The notes beneath the pieces are model-generated. The model had not been told where the DNA came from and searched no databases. It saw nothing but the letters and a program-made list of their open reading frames with translations. DNA of 64,000 nucleotides from contig JBNARI010000005.1 of assembly GCA_049718765.1 (NCBI GenBank), forward strand, positions 1 through 64,000, read 5' to 3'. A program made the position numbers and the translations under genes. The stretch's first letter is position 1, and each line of letters starts with the position of its first letter. This DNA is from JBNARI01 sp049718765 (GTDB taxonomy: Bacteria > Bacillota > Sulfobacillia > DUMF01). Of the stretch, positions 53,952-62,743 are shown piece after piece.

Positions 53952-54294
53952 TCTGATCTCCCTTTATTTGGTTGAGTATCTTGGATATTTCCACACCCTT
54001 TTCAATGGATTCATCCAGCTTGAACGAGATTTCCGGGGCATGGTAAATGCCCAGACGCCTAGTCACCTCGCTGCGAATGAAACCACAAGCACTTTTCAGC
54101 CCTTCCATAGTCTTTTTCTTTTGCTCATCTCCTCCCAGGACGCTCACAAACACCTTGGCGTGAGCCAAATCGCTGGAAAGCTCAACTCTAGTCACGCTGC
54201 AAAAGCCAATCCTGGGATCCTTCAGTTCCCGCTGGATCATTAGGGATATTTCTTCCTTCATGGCTTCAGCGAGTCTCTCCGCACGCATGGCCAT
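53935..54294 (-). CDS. rbfA: Ribosome-binding factor A
   Basis: The 119-residue protein has the KH-like RbfA fold with RLAEAMKEEIS, DPRIGFCSVTRVELS and LRLGIYHAPEISF-like segments. It helps mature 16S rRNA and cold adaptation. It is placed between ylxP and nrnA as in most Bacillota. Confidence 0.93.
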   Translation of the reverse strand: MAMRAERLAEAMKEEISLMIQRELKDPRIGFCSVTRVELSSDLAHAKVFVSVLGGDEQKKKTMEGLKSACGFIRSEVTRRLGIYHAPEISFKLDESIEKGVEISKILNQIKGDQNASTS

Positions 54295-54308
54295 AGGTTA
54301 TCCCCCGC

Positions 54309-54596
54309 TTAAACTATTCTAATGTTGTAGCTTGCAACATCGCCGTCGTGATTGTGCTCAATCCATTTTAGGACGTCTTCCAGAACCTGCTGTAACAGTT
54401 GCTTGTCACTGGATACAGTTGCTACGCCCAACGCACTCAGGCTGTAAGAGTCCAGATAGCCCACTTCGGCCACCCCAACGTTGTACCTGTGCCTGATTCT
54501 GTCCAGCAGGCTCTTGACGACCCTTCTCTTACCCTTCAGTGACTCGTTACACGGAATCGTGATTATTACTTCCAGGCTCCCTATGAACAACCTCAA
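54309..54596 (-). CDS. YlxP/DUF503 family protein
   Basis: The 95-residue protein matches DUF503 (ylxP), with KGKRRVVKSLLDRIRHRYNV. Its role, possibly in ribosome function, is not settled. The TTG start lies next to the infB stop and has only a weak ribosome site, so it may depend on coupling to infB. Confidence 0.85.
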   Translation of the reverse strand: MRLFIGSLEVIITIPCNESLKGKRRVVKSLLDRIRHRYNVGVAEVGYLDSYSLSALGVATVSSDKQLLQQVLEDVLKWIEHNHDGDVASYNIRIV

Positions 54597-56870
54597 TCAA
54601 GACGCGCGGACTTCTTCTATGCTGTAAACCTCCAGCGCGTCGCCCTCCTTTATGTCCTGGAACCGGTCAAGGCCCACCCCGCACTCGTACCCTGCAGGCA
54701 CTTCCTTTACGTCTTCCTTGAACCTCTTAAGCGAGGCAATTTGCCCATCATATACCACCACGCCGTCCCTTATCACCCGCACGTTCATGTCCTTGATCAC
54801 TTTACCTTCGGTCACGTAGCAGCCCGCTACAGTGCCCACCTTGGGCACCCTGAATGTGGCTCTCACCTCTGCCCTGCCGTGGACCACTTCCTGCTTCTTA
54901 GGCTTGATCAGGCCCTTCGCGGCGCTCTCGATGTCGTCGATCAGCTCATATATCACTTTGTAGGTGCGCACTTCTATCCTGTGCTGCTCCGCTGCCTTGG
55001 CGGCATTGGCGTCAGGTCTTACGTTAAACCCCACAATGATTGCGTGGGAGGCAGCGGCAAGCATCACGTCGTTCTCAGTGATGCCACCAACCGCAGCGTG
55101 AATGACGTTCACCTTAACACCATGCACATCTACCTTGCTCAGGGCCTGCTTCACCGCTTCTATCGAGCCCTGCACGTCTGCCTTCACAATAACGTTGAGC
55201 TCGGTCACTTCGCCTTCCTTGGCCTTATCAACCAGCTCCTCCAGGCTCACCCTGTGGAATGCAAGGAACTGTTGCTCACGAGCCTTCTTGGCGCGAAGCT
55301 CGGCTACTTCCTTGGCCACCTTTTCAGACTCCACTACCTGCAGCACGTCCCCTGCCCCTGGCACGCTCGCCAGCCCAATCACTTCCACAGGTACCGAAGG
55401 CCCCGCGTGCTTGATGCGCCGTCCCTTGTCGTCCATCATGGCGCGCACCCTACCGTATGTTGTACCACATACTATGGCATCGCCCACGTTCAGGGTGCCC
55501 CCTTGGACCAGCACGGTGGCGACTGGACCTCTGCCCTTGTCAAGCCTGGCTTCTATGACCACCCCGTGTGCCTTCTTGTCGGGGTTTGCCTTGAGCTCCA
55601 ACATGTCCGCCACAAGCAATACCATCTCCAAGAGCTGGTCCAGGTTGGTCCTTTGTCTGGCAGAAACCGGCACACAAATAACGTCACCACCCCAGTCCTC
55701 TGGAACTAGCCCAAGCTCTGCAAGTTGGCCCTTCACCCTGTCAGGTTTGGCAGTGGGCTTATCGATTTTGTTCAACGCCACGATTATAGGTACCTTGGCT
55801 GCGCGAGCATGGTTTATTGCCTCAACAGTCTGGGGCATGACCCCGTCGTCAGCAGCCACTACCAGCACCGCAATATCGGTCACCTTGATCCCCCTTGCCC
55901 TCATGGCTGTAAAGGCCTCGTGGCCGGGGGTGTCAAGGAAAACGATCTTCCTGCCGTTCACCTCAACCGTGGACGCGCCAATGTGCTGGGTAATCCCTCC
56001 AGCCTCCTGAGCAGTAACCCTCGTTTGGCGAATTGCGTCCAGCAGCGACGTCTTACCGTGATCCACGTGACCCATCACGGTGACAACCGGCGGACGAGGT
56101 TTGAGCTTATCAGGAGGATCAGGCGCATTTAGTTCCTGGCGAAGTTTCTCCTCCAAGCTCAGCTCAGGCTGTTTTTGGACCACCTCGAAGCCCAGCTCTG
56201 CAGTAACGACTGCCGCCGTGTCCGCATCCAGGGTTTGGTTAATGGTTGCCATAACCCCAAGGGACATGAGCTTCTTGATGAGCTGAGTTACTGGAATCCC
56301 CGTCTTTTGGGCAAGCTCCTTCACTGTCAGAGAACCCTCGATTGTAACGCTCTTCGGCCTTTCCTCGACTGCCGCCTTCTGAGCTTGGAGCGTCTTTGGA
56401 ACTCCCGCTGGGCGAGCTGGCATCGCAGGCCGGGTTTGTCGTACAGTTACCTGTTTCTGAGCAGCAGGCATCGGGGCCGCTGCAGCACCACTTCGCACGT
56501 TTCCAGGCTTACCTGGCTGGACGCTGATAGTGCTGCTCCGAGCATCGACTGACCGGCCCCCAGGCTGACCCTTCTTTTGCTGTTGCGCTTGTTGGGAGGC
56601 TTGCTGCTGCACGTGTTGTTGAGTCTGCTGCTGTTGCGCCCCACGTGCCTCAGAGGGTGCAGGGCGCGGCTTAGCCTGTTTTGCTTCCCTCTTTTGTTCT
56701 GCCTTCTTTTTGCCTGCCACTGTATCCTTTACCAGCTGCACGGCTTCCGAGGAGAGGGTGCTCATGTGGTTCTTCACTTGTATCCCTGCATGGGCCAGCA
56801 CGTGAATTACGGTCTTGGAGCTGATCCCAAGTTCCCTGGCCAGCTCGTAAACTCTAATCTTGTCAGACAT
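54597..56870 (-). CDS. infB: Translation initiation factor IF-2
   Basis: The 757-residue GTPase has an N-terminal IF2N domain, a Gln/Ala-rich linker (about 75-110), a second IF2N, and the G domain with GHVDHGKTS at 267-275 and NKIDKP, followed by the beta-barrel domains for fMet-tRNA. The ATG at 56870 overlaps the ylxR stop by 8 bases and has GGGGGT about 7 bases upstream; the in-frame reading from 56891 is not needed. Confidence 0.95.
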   Translation of the reverse strand: MSDKIRVYELARELGISSKTVIHVLAHAGIQVKNHMSTLSSEAVQLVKDTVAGKKKAEQKREAKQAKPRPAPSEARGAQQQQTQQHVQQQASQQAQQQKKGQPGGRSVDARSSTISVQPGKPGNVRSGAAAAPMPAAQKQVTVRQTRPAMPARPAGVPKTLQAQKAAVEERPKSVTIEGSLTVKELAQKTGIPVTQLIKKLMSLGVMATINQTLDADTAAVVTAELGFEVVQKQPELSLEEKLRQELNAPDPPDKLKPRPPVVTVMGHVDHGKTSLLDAIRQTRVTAQEAGGITQHIGASTVEVNGRKIVFLDTPGHEAFTAMRARGIKVTDIAVLVVAADDGVMPQTVEAINHARAAKVPIIVALNKIDKPTAKPDRVKGQLAELGLVPEDWGGDVICVPVSARQRTNLDQLLEMVLLVADMLELKANPDKKAHGVVIEARLDKGRGPVATVLVQGGTLNVGDAIVCGTTYGRVRAMMDDKGRRIKHAGPSVPVEVIGLASVPGAGDVLQVVESEKVAKEVAELRAKKAREQQFLAFHRVSLEELVDKAKEGEVTELNVIVKADVQGSIEAVKQALSKVDVHGVKVNVIHAAVGGITENDVMLAAASHAIIVGFNVRPDANAAKAAEQHRIEVRTYKVIYELIDDIESAAKGLIKPKKQEVVHGRAEVRATFRVPKVGTVAGCYVTEGKVIKDMNVRVIRDGVVVYDGQIASLKRFKEDVKEVPAGYECGVGLDRFQDIKEGDALEVYSIEEVRAS

Positions 56871-57159
56871 TTTGGCCACCCCCTTTGGCAACTTCCATTA
56901 CCCTCGCTTGAAGTTGCTCTACCAAGTCGGGGGGCATATCTACCTCCAGCGCCTTGGAAAGCCTTGCCGACTTCACTGCTTCCATTAGGCAAGAGCCAGA
57001 AGCACAAATGTATGCGCCTCTGCCTGACTTCTTGCCCGTGGGATCCACCACTACTTGGCCGTCAGGCATCCGAACCACTCGGATGAGTTCCCGTTTGGGC
57101 TTCCTTGCCCCACAGCCGACGCAACTTCTAATTGGCACTTTCCTTTGCTTCACGATCAC
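56863..57159 (-). CDS. ylxR: YlxR family RNA-binding protein
   Basis: The 98-residue protein has the YlxR/DUF448 core: a CVGCGARK motif, FxRxxxxPDGxVVxDPTGKxxGRGAYIC and a second cysteine. It probably binds RNA or RNase P. The GTG start overlaps the nusA stop as GTGA. The C-terminus is longer than usual by about 10 residues. Confidence 0.9.
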   Translation of the reverse strand: MIVKQRKVPIRSCVGCGARKPKRELIRVVRMPDGQVVVDPTGKKSGRGAYICASGSCLMEAVKSARLSKALEVDMPPDLVEQLQARVMEVAKGGGQNV

Positions 57160-58226
57160 ACCTGCTTCCCTAGCCCGGCTTCTTCAGATTCCCTGACCAC
57201 CTGGCTCTCGCTCCTTATGTCTACCTTCCATCCCGTGAGCTTAGCGGCAAGCCTTGCGTTTTGCCCTTCCTTGCCTATGGAAAGGGACAGCTGGTTGTCT
57301 GGTACCACAACCCGCGCAACGCGTGTGACGGGATCGCAGGTAACTGAAATCACCTTCGCGGGGCTCAATGCGTTGGCAATGAACTTTTCAGGCTGTTCAT
57401 CCCAACGAACCACATCAATCTTTTCTCCCCGCAGCTCGTTGACTATGTTTTGTATGCGCAGTCCCTTGGGACCAACTACAGCTCCCACTGGGTCAACGTT
57501 GGGGTCCCTGGCTCGTACCGCCACTTTCGATCTGGTTCCAGGTTCCCTCACAATGCCCTTTATTTCCACGATGCCCTCGTGTACTTCTGGCACCTCCAGC
57601 TCAAGCAGCCTCTTGAGCAGACCTGGGTGGGTTCTAGAAATGCTCACCTGAGGGCCCTTTGTTGTGCGCTTCACTTCCAGGATATAAACCTTGATCCTGT
57701 CGCCGTGCTCTAATTTCTCTGAAGGGATTTGCTCGTTGGGCGGCAGCAACGCCTCGAGCCGACCCAAGTCCACAACCACGTTCTTGCTGTCGGCTCTCTG
57801 AACAGTCCCAGTGACGATGTCCCCTTCCTTGCTGGAAAACTCTTCGTAAATCACACCGCGCTCCGCCTCTCTGATCCGCTGGAGCACCACCTGTTTGGCA
57901 GTCTGAGCGGCAATCCTGCCGAAGTTACGGGGAGTGACTTCCGTTTCCACAACGTCTCCCGGCTTGTAAGCAGGGGACATCTTCCTGGCCTCATCCAGGG
58001 AAATCTCTGTCCTGGGATCCTTCACCTGCTCCACCACTGTGCGTCTGGAGAACACCTTTACTTCTCCCGATTCCCTGTCCATCCTTATGCGCACGTTTTG
58101 AGCAGTGCCGAAGTTCCTTTTATAAGCGGAAATGAGAGCGGCTTCAATTGCCTGAATCAGCACCTCTTTGTCTATTCCCTTTTCCCGCTCAAGGTCATCT
58201 AAAGCTTTTATCAAGTCCTCGCTCAT
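57156..58226 (-). CDS. nusA: Transcription termination/antitermination factor NusA
   Basis: The 356-residue protein has the N-terminal domain, an S1 domain (about 130-200) and two KH domains (about 205-345). The C-terminal acidic repeats seen in proteobacteria are missing, as is normal in Bacillota. It acts in pausing, termination and rRNA antitermination. ATG 58226 overlaps the rimP stop as ATGA and has GAGGGG 8 bases upstream. Confidence 0.95.
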   Translation of the reverse strand: MSEDLIKALDDLEREKGIDKEVLIQAIEAALISAYKRNFGTAQNVRIRMDRESGEVKVFSRRTVVEQVKDPRTEISLDEARKMSPAYKPGDVVETEVTPRNFGRIAAQTAKQVVLQRIREAERGVIYEEFSSKEGDIVTGTVQRADSKNVVVDLGRLEALLPPNEQIPSEKLEHGDRIKVYILEVKRTTKGPQVSISRTHPGLLKRLLELEVPEVHEGIVEIKGIVREPGTRSKVAVRARDPNVDPVGAVVGPKGLRIQNIVNELRGEKIDVVRWDEQPEKFIANALSPAKVISVTCDPVTRVARVVVPDNQLSLSIGKEGQNARLAAKLTGWKVDIRSESQVVRESEEAGLGKQV

Positions 58227-58726
58227 GGGTGCCGCCCCTCTTCGAACATTGAAATGTCGTCTATGTCGTCTTTGAGCCTCACAGAACAAACGCCCCTTCG
58301 GTCGAAGTGGCGAAGCTCACCGCTGGATTCTTCCACAATTGAAATGGTGTCAGGGTCACAAGCATCCAGCCGGCCAACGAACTTCTTGGCCCCGTAAAAC
58401 TCCTTGTAGGTCCTGACCTCTACCCTCCGCCCCTTAAAAGCGGCGAACTCCCTGTCCCGTTTGAGTTTCCGGTTAAGGCCAGGTGAAGACACTTCCAGGT
58501 AATAGGTCTCTTGGATCGGGTCCACCTGGTCAAGGAGTTGCTCAAGCTGTCTGGACACGAGCTCACAGTCATCCAGGGTAACGCCCCCAGGTTTGTCCAG
58601 GGTTACCCGCAGGATTCTCCTCCCGCCCTCTTTGACCAGCTCTACGTCGACAAGGGTTAGGCAAGCGGCGTCCGCTATGGGTTGCGCCAGCTGGAATACA
58701 GTGTCCTCAATCTCGCGAACACCCAT
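58223..58726 (-). CDS. rimP: Ribosome maturation factor RimP
   Basis: The 167-residue protein matches RimP: VSRQLEQLLDQ, YYLEVSSPGLNRKLK, and the SH3-like C-terminus. It assists 30S assembly. It is the first gene of the conserved rimP-nusA-ylxR-infB cluster and is preceded by an attenuator-like leader. Confidence 0.93.
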   Translation of the reverse strand: MGVREIEDTVFQLAQPIADAACLTLVDVELVKEGGRRILRVTLDKPGGVTLDDCELVSRQLEQLLDQVDPIQETYYLEVSSPGLNRKLKRDREFAAFKGRRVEVRTYKEFYGAKKFVGRLDACDPDTISIVEESSGELRHFDRRGVCSVRLKDDIDDISMFEEGRHP

Positions 58727-58744
58727 AACAATCCCCTACTTCTT

Positions 58745-58773
58745 CAAACAAAGAGTGGGTGTTAAACCCACTC
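58745..58773 (-). terminator. Attenuator-like hairpin in the rimP leader
   Basis: The minus strand reads GAGTGGGT-TTAAC-ACCCACTC followed by TTTGTTTG, a perfect 8-bp stem plus a T tract. It lies downstream of the promoter at 58813-58842 and upstream of rimP. A terminator-like element in this position is known in Bacillota as the rimP leader. It could also end metF transcription. Confidence 0.7.
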
Positions 58774-58812
58774 CCAAATCGACCACAGTTTACCGTTAAC
58801 CTGCTCAGGCTT

Positions 58813-58842
58813 AGTATACCACCAACTGGCAGGAACCATCAA
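58813..58842 (-). promoter_or_regulatory. Promoter of the rimP-nusA-infB cluster
   Basis: TTGATG (58837-58842) and TATACT (58813-58818) are separated by 18 bases on the minus strand. It lies between metF and the rimP leader hairpin. Confidence 0.6.
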
Positions 58843-58860
58843 GCAACGCTTGGACGCAAT

Positions 58861-59724
58861 CTAGCCCGCCAATTCCAGTACCTTCACCGCTAACAACGGG
58901 TCACCAATTGGGAACAAATGGACGCTTCTTCCCAGGCGACGAATTTGGGATATGAGTTCTGCACCAATCTTCAGTCCCTCGTTGGGCGACCCCTTGAGCA
59001 TCCGTTCTTCTACCTCTTTGGGAATCACAATTCCAGGCACTTTGGCCTTCAGGTAATTCATGCTCTTGCTGCTTTTCAATGGGAGCACCCCGTAGAGTAC
59101 CTTCAAGCCTAAACCTTCGGCTATCCTGTGGAACTGTTCCACGACCTCAACGTCGAATACTGGCTGGGTCTGAGCAAACCTGGCACCGGCCTCCACCTTA
59201 GCCTTAAGCTTTGCCAGCTCCACGTCAGAGCTCACAACTGCGTTGGGATTGACAGCAACCCCAATGAAGAATTGGGTTGGGCAGTCCAGGGGCCTACCGG
59301 CATAACACAAACCCTGGTTGAGCTTGCTGGCCAGCGCAACCAGCCCAGTAGAGTCCACCTCATACACCGGCATGGCACTTGCATGATCTCCCCGTTCTGG
59401 CCTATCTCCAGACAGCGCCAGCAGGTTCTTAACCCCCAACGCCGCAGCTCCAAGCAGTTCCGCCTGTAGCCCCAACACATTTCGGTCCCTGCAAGTAAGG
59501 TGGAACACCGTTTCAACCCCCAGCACCTCCTGAACCAGGTGGGCAAGGGCAATCGGGCTCATCCTGAGATTCGCCATAGGGCAATCCGCAACGTTGATCG
59601 CATCAACATATCCCTGAAGGCACCTTACTTGCTCCAGCGTGGGTGTGGGATTCCACCCTCGGGGTGGGTCAACTTCCACAGTGACAGTGAACTTGCCGTT
59701 GTTCAGCTTGCACCGAAGGTCCAC
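58861..59724 (-). CDS. metF: Methylenetetrahydrofolate reductase-like protein
   Basis: The 287-residue protein has the MTHFR barrel pattern: EVDPPRG at the N-terminus, LLALSGDRPERG near the FAD site, GARFAQTQPVFD and GVLPLKS. It makes methyl-THF for MetH. It follows metH by 5 bases. Similar short MetF proteins in anaerobes can act with other electron carriers; no partner subunit such as MetV is visible here. Confidence 0.9.
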   Translation of the reverse strand: MDLRCKLNNGKFTVTVEVDPPRGWNPTPTLEQVRCLQGYVDAINVADCPMANLRMSPIALAHLVQEVLGVETVFHLTCRDRNVLGLQAELLGAAALGVKNLLALSGDRPERGDHASAMPVYEVDSTGLVALASKLNQGLCYAGRPLDCPTQFFIGVAVNPNAVVSSDVELAKLKAKVEAGARFAQTQPVFDVEVVEQFHRIAEGLGLKVLYGVLPLKSSKSMNYLKAKVPGIVIPKEVEERMLKGSPNEGLKIGAELISQIRRLGRSVHLFPIGDPLLAVKVLELAG

Positions 59725-59729
59725 CGCTC

Positions 59730-62135
59730 TTACTCTCCTTCTTCCAGCCCTTGCTTTGAGCCGCCAGTTATTGATAACACCAGTTCAGCCGCTCCTGCAG
59801 CGTCTTTGGCGTATCCGTCTGCGCCAATAGATACGGCGTATTCTTGGGTGAGCACTCCGCCACCCACGATAACCTTCTTGTTGGGCCAGCGAGCCTTCAC
59901 AGCTCTGACAGTGCGTTCCATTGCAGGAAGGGTGGTGGTCATGAGCGAGCTTAGGCCAACCACGTCAGCCGAAGATGCCGCGTCTACAATTGCAGCTATC
60001 GGAACGCTTTTCCCTAGATCAACCACCTGGAAGCCCCTGCTTTCCAGCACCGCGCATACTATGTTCTTGCCCACGTCGTGGATGTCCCCTTCAACTGTGG
60101 CCATGGCAACCCTGGCCCTCTTTCGAAGGGACGTCCCAAGCCTGGGCCTCAGCACTTCAAGACATTTCTTTGCAGCTTCTGCTGCAAGGAGCAGATTCGG
60201 AATAAAGAACACCCTCTGCTCAAATAGCCTACCAGCTTCCTCCATTGCCCTGGTAACGCCACTTTCAAGCACCTCTATCGGGCTCAAGCCGGCTTCAAGC
60301 GCTCCCATCACCCACTGCACCGCAGCCTCGCCGTTCCCGTCCAGCACCGCCTGGCGCAGCCGCCCCATAGGGTCGCTGGCCTCTTGGGAACGGTCGACTG
60401 GCGCAGCCATAGCCTTAATGTAGCCCTGGCAGCCTGGATCTCGAGCCGCCAGTAGTGCCCCCGTCACCAGCGCTTGCTGTATTTCAGGTGAACAGGGGTC
60501 AGCAATTGGGGCGTCCAGTCCAGCACTGCATGCAGCAGTGAGGAATGCCCCGTTGAGCACTGGCCTTGAAGGTAGACCATGGGATATGTTGCTTATTCCT
60601 GCACAAGTGAGTAAACCCTGGCGGTGCAATTCCTTAATACACCCCAGGCACTTCTCTGCCGCAAAGGGATCTGTGGAAAGGGGAGTTACTGCTGGGTCAA
60701 CCAGCACTAACTGCCGTGGCACCCCAACCCCCTCAAGTTTGGAGAGCATATCCCGCACCAATGAGAGCCTTCCCTCCACACTGTCGGGAACCCCCTGGGT
60801 TGTGCTGGGCAATACCACAACCGCTGCGCCAAAACGCTTTGCCAACCTTGCGCCGACGCTGAACAGGGGCTCTTCCAGCCGTAACGAGTTCAGAACTGGC
60901 CTCCCTCTGAACTCCTTCAGCCCCGCTTCGAGCGCTTGGAGGTGCGAAGAGTCTATGAAGCACGGACCATCCCAGACGCCTTGCACAGCGTGAACCAGCG
61001 AACGCATCAGGCTAGCGTGGTCCTGCCCTGGAATGTCGGCAGCCAAGTCAAGGGCCACAGCTCCACACTTGACTTGCTGCCTTGCCTCGGTCATCACAAG
61101 TTCAAACTTTTTTGACACCATGTCTTGCCTGAGGGCCCGTTTCCTGGCAGGATTTATCCTTTCCCCGACGATCACAGGAGACCCGAGCAGTTCCAACCTG
61201 GCAGCCCTGCCTGAACCGCAAATCTGCAGGGCTTCTCCAGTTGTGGATTGAGCCTGTTCCCTTGCTTCAATGTCCATGCGCTTAGCCAAACTCTCACCCA
61301 AACCCCTAATGTGCTCAGGTGTGGAACCGCAACACCCACCGATGAGCGACGCCCCAAACTCCACGAGCTTCGCTGTAGCAGTCCACCACGCTTGTGGGTC
61401 TTTCCATTCGTTCTTTCCCGGAACGCCAGCATTGGGCCGCGCAATCAGCGGTACCCGGCTCATCCTCCTCATCCTAGCAATCACGGCCGCAAGCTGATCA
61501 GGACCAGTTGAACAGTTTGCACCCACCGCCAGGGCGCCAAGGGACTCAAGGGTAATGGCGGCGCACTCGGGGGATACCCCCATGGTGGTGCTCCCACCCT
61601 CGAAAGTCATGGTGCAGGCCACTGGCAAGCCCTCGTCGCGGCATGCCAGCACTGCCGCCTTGGCTTCGAGCAAGTCCGACATGGTCTCCACCAGTACCCC
61701 ATCGGCGCCTGATTCCGCCAGGGCCCGTGCTTGCTCTCGGTACGCCTCGTAGGCCGCGTCAAAACAAATTGGTCCCACAGGGCTCATTAGCTGACCCGTT
61801 GGGCCCATGGAAGCAAGCACCGTCACATCGGACCTGCCTTCTTCCTGGCATGCCCTGCGGGCAAGCTGCACAGCAGCCACGTTAAGGGCCCTTGTTTTCC
61901 CCTCATGCCCAGTCAGGGACAGCTTCAAGGGGTTTGCACCGAACGTGTTGGCAAGCAGCACCTTTGCCCCAGCTCGAAGGTAGAGCCTGTGTACTGTACA
62001 CACATGCTCAGGCAACTCGAGATTGGCCAGCTCAACAGGCTCACCTGGGCGCACTAACCCAACTAGCATCGTGCCCATGGCCCCGTCCATCAGCACCGGA
62101 CGTGAGCGGGAAACTTCAATCACTCGCTCTATCAC
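59730..62135 (-). CDS. metH: Cobalamin-dependent methionine synthase, without reactivation domain
   Basis: The 801-residue protein has the homocysteine methyltransferase domain (about 1-290; zinc cysteines in GANCSTG and GGCCGS), the pterin-binding domain (about 320-560), the cap (about 590-660) and the cobalamin domain with EGDIHDVGKN near residue 690, whose histidine is the cobalt ligand. The C-terminal AdoMet reactivation domain of about 330 residues is missing and is probably supplied by the separate protein encoded just upstream. It transfers methyl from methyl-THF to homocysteine. Confidence 0.94.
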   Translation of the reverse strand: MIERVIEVSRSRPVLMDGAMGTMLVGLVRPGEPVELANLELPEHVCTVHRLYLRAGAKVLLANTFGANPLKLSLTGHEGKTRALNVAAVQLARRACQEEGRSDVTVLASMGPTGQLMSPVGPICFDAAYEAYREQARALAESGADGVLVETMSDLLEAKAAVLACRDEGLPVACTMTFEGGSTTMGVSPECAAITLESLGALAVGANCSTGPDQLAAVIARMRRMSRVPLIARPNAGVPGKNEWKDPQAWWTATAKLVEFGASLIGGCCGSTPEHIRGLGESLAKRMDIEAREQAQSTTGEALQICGSGRAARLELLGSPVIVGERINPARKRALRQDMVSKKFELVMTEARQQVKCGAVALDLAADIPGQDHASLMRSLVHAVQGVWDGPCFIDSSHLQALEAGLKEFRGRPVLNSLRLEEPLFSVGARLAKRFGAAVVVLPSTTQGVPDSVEGRLSLVRDMLSKLEGVGVPRQLVLVDPAVTPLSTDPFAAEKCLGCIKELHRQGLLTCAGISNISHGLPSRPVLNGAFLTAACSAGLDAPIADPCSPEIQQALVTGALLAARDPGCQGYIKAMAAPVDRSQEASDPMGRLRQAVLDGNGEAAVQWVMGALEAGLSPIEVLESGVTRAMEEAGRLFEQRVFFIPNLLLAAEAAKKCLEVLRPRLGTSLRKRARVAMATVEGDIHDVGKNIVCAVLESRGFQVVDLGKSVPIAAIVDAASSADVVGLSSLMTTTLPAMERTVRAVKARWPNKKVIVGGGVLTQEYAVSIGADGYAKDAAGAAELVLSITGGSKQGLEEGE

Positions 62136-62137
62136 CG

Positions 62138-62743
62138 CTAATCCCCTCGCTCTGGTTCAGCTGGAAACAGGGGGATGATCCCCAGCACCGATTTGCGTGG
62201 CAACAGCAGCCCTTCAGACCTAACCTGTATCCCCAGCTCCCAACCGTGGGAGTCTTGGAGCAAGACGTGATTTGCCTCAAGGGGCCAGCCCGAATACCCA
62301 GGGCTCAACCGGAACTTGGCAATGAGTCCCCTTTGCCTTGCCTCTCGGCCCACTTCCAGCTGCACGCGGCGCGCCACCGCCTCTGCACCTGCCGAACCCC
62401 ACGCATCCGTCACTGCAGCAAGGGCATGGCTTTCGCTCAGGAACAGTTGGGAAATCACCTTGTCCACGTCGGCACCCAAGGTGGCTGAAAAACAGACCAG
62501 GTGCACAGCTCCCCGAACGCGCTCCTTGATTTTTTCGGAGAGCTTGTACCTGACGGGATCCACCTCGCACCAAGAGAAACTCCCAGCAGGGCGCGCAGCT
62601 CCTTCCACAAGCGCCAGCCCTTCCCTCAGCAAGCCCTCAACCGCTTCACTGAGAAGGCTTACGCCCTGCCTGTAACCTAAGTAGCGCAATGCCTCTGACC
62701 TGTTCACTTGGATTTCTTGCCACTGCAGCTTCAGGATCGCCAT
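62138..62743 (-). CDS. Methionine synthase activation protein (stand-alone)
   Basis: The 201-residue protein matches the vitamin B12-dependent methionine synthase activation domain family, with the conserved SPGYSGWPLEAN segment that binds AdoMet and the GVSLLSEA region near the N-terminus. It probably provides reductive reactivation for the short MetH encoded next. It overlaps the polC end by 13 bases. Confidence 0.88.
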   Translation of the reverse strand: MAILKLQWQEIQVNRSEALRYLGYRQGVSLLSEAVEGLLREGLALVEGAARPAGSFSWCEVDPVRYKLSEKIKERVRGAVHLVCFSATLGADVDKVISQLFLSESHALAAVTDAWGSAGAEAVARRVQLEVGREARQRGLIAKFRLSPGYSGWPLEANHVLLQDSHGWELGIQVRSEGLLLPRKSVLGIIPLFPAEPERGD

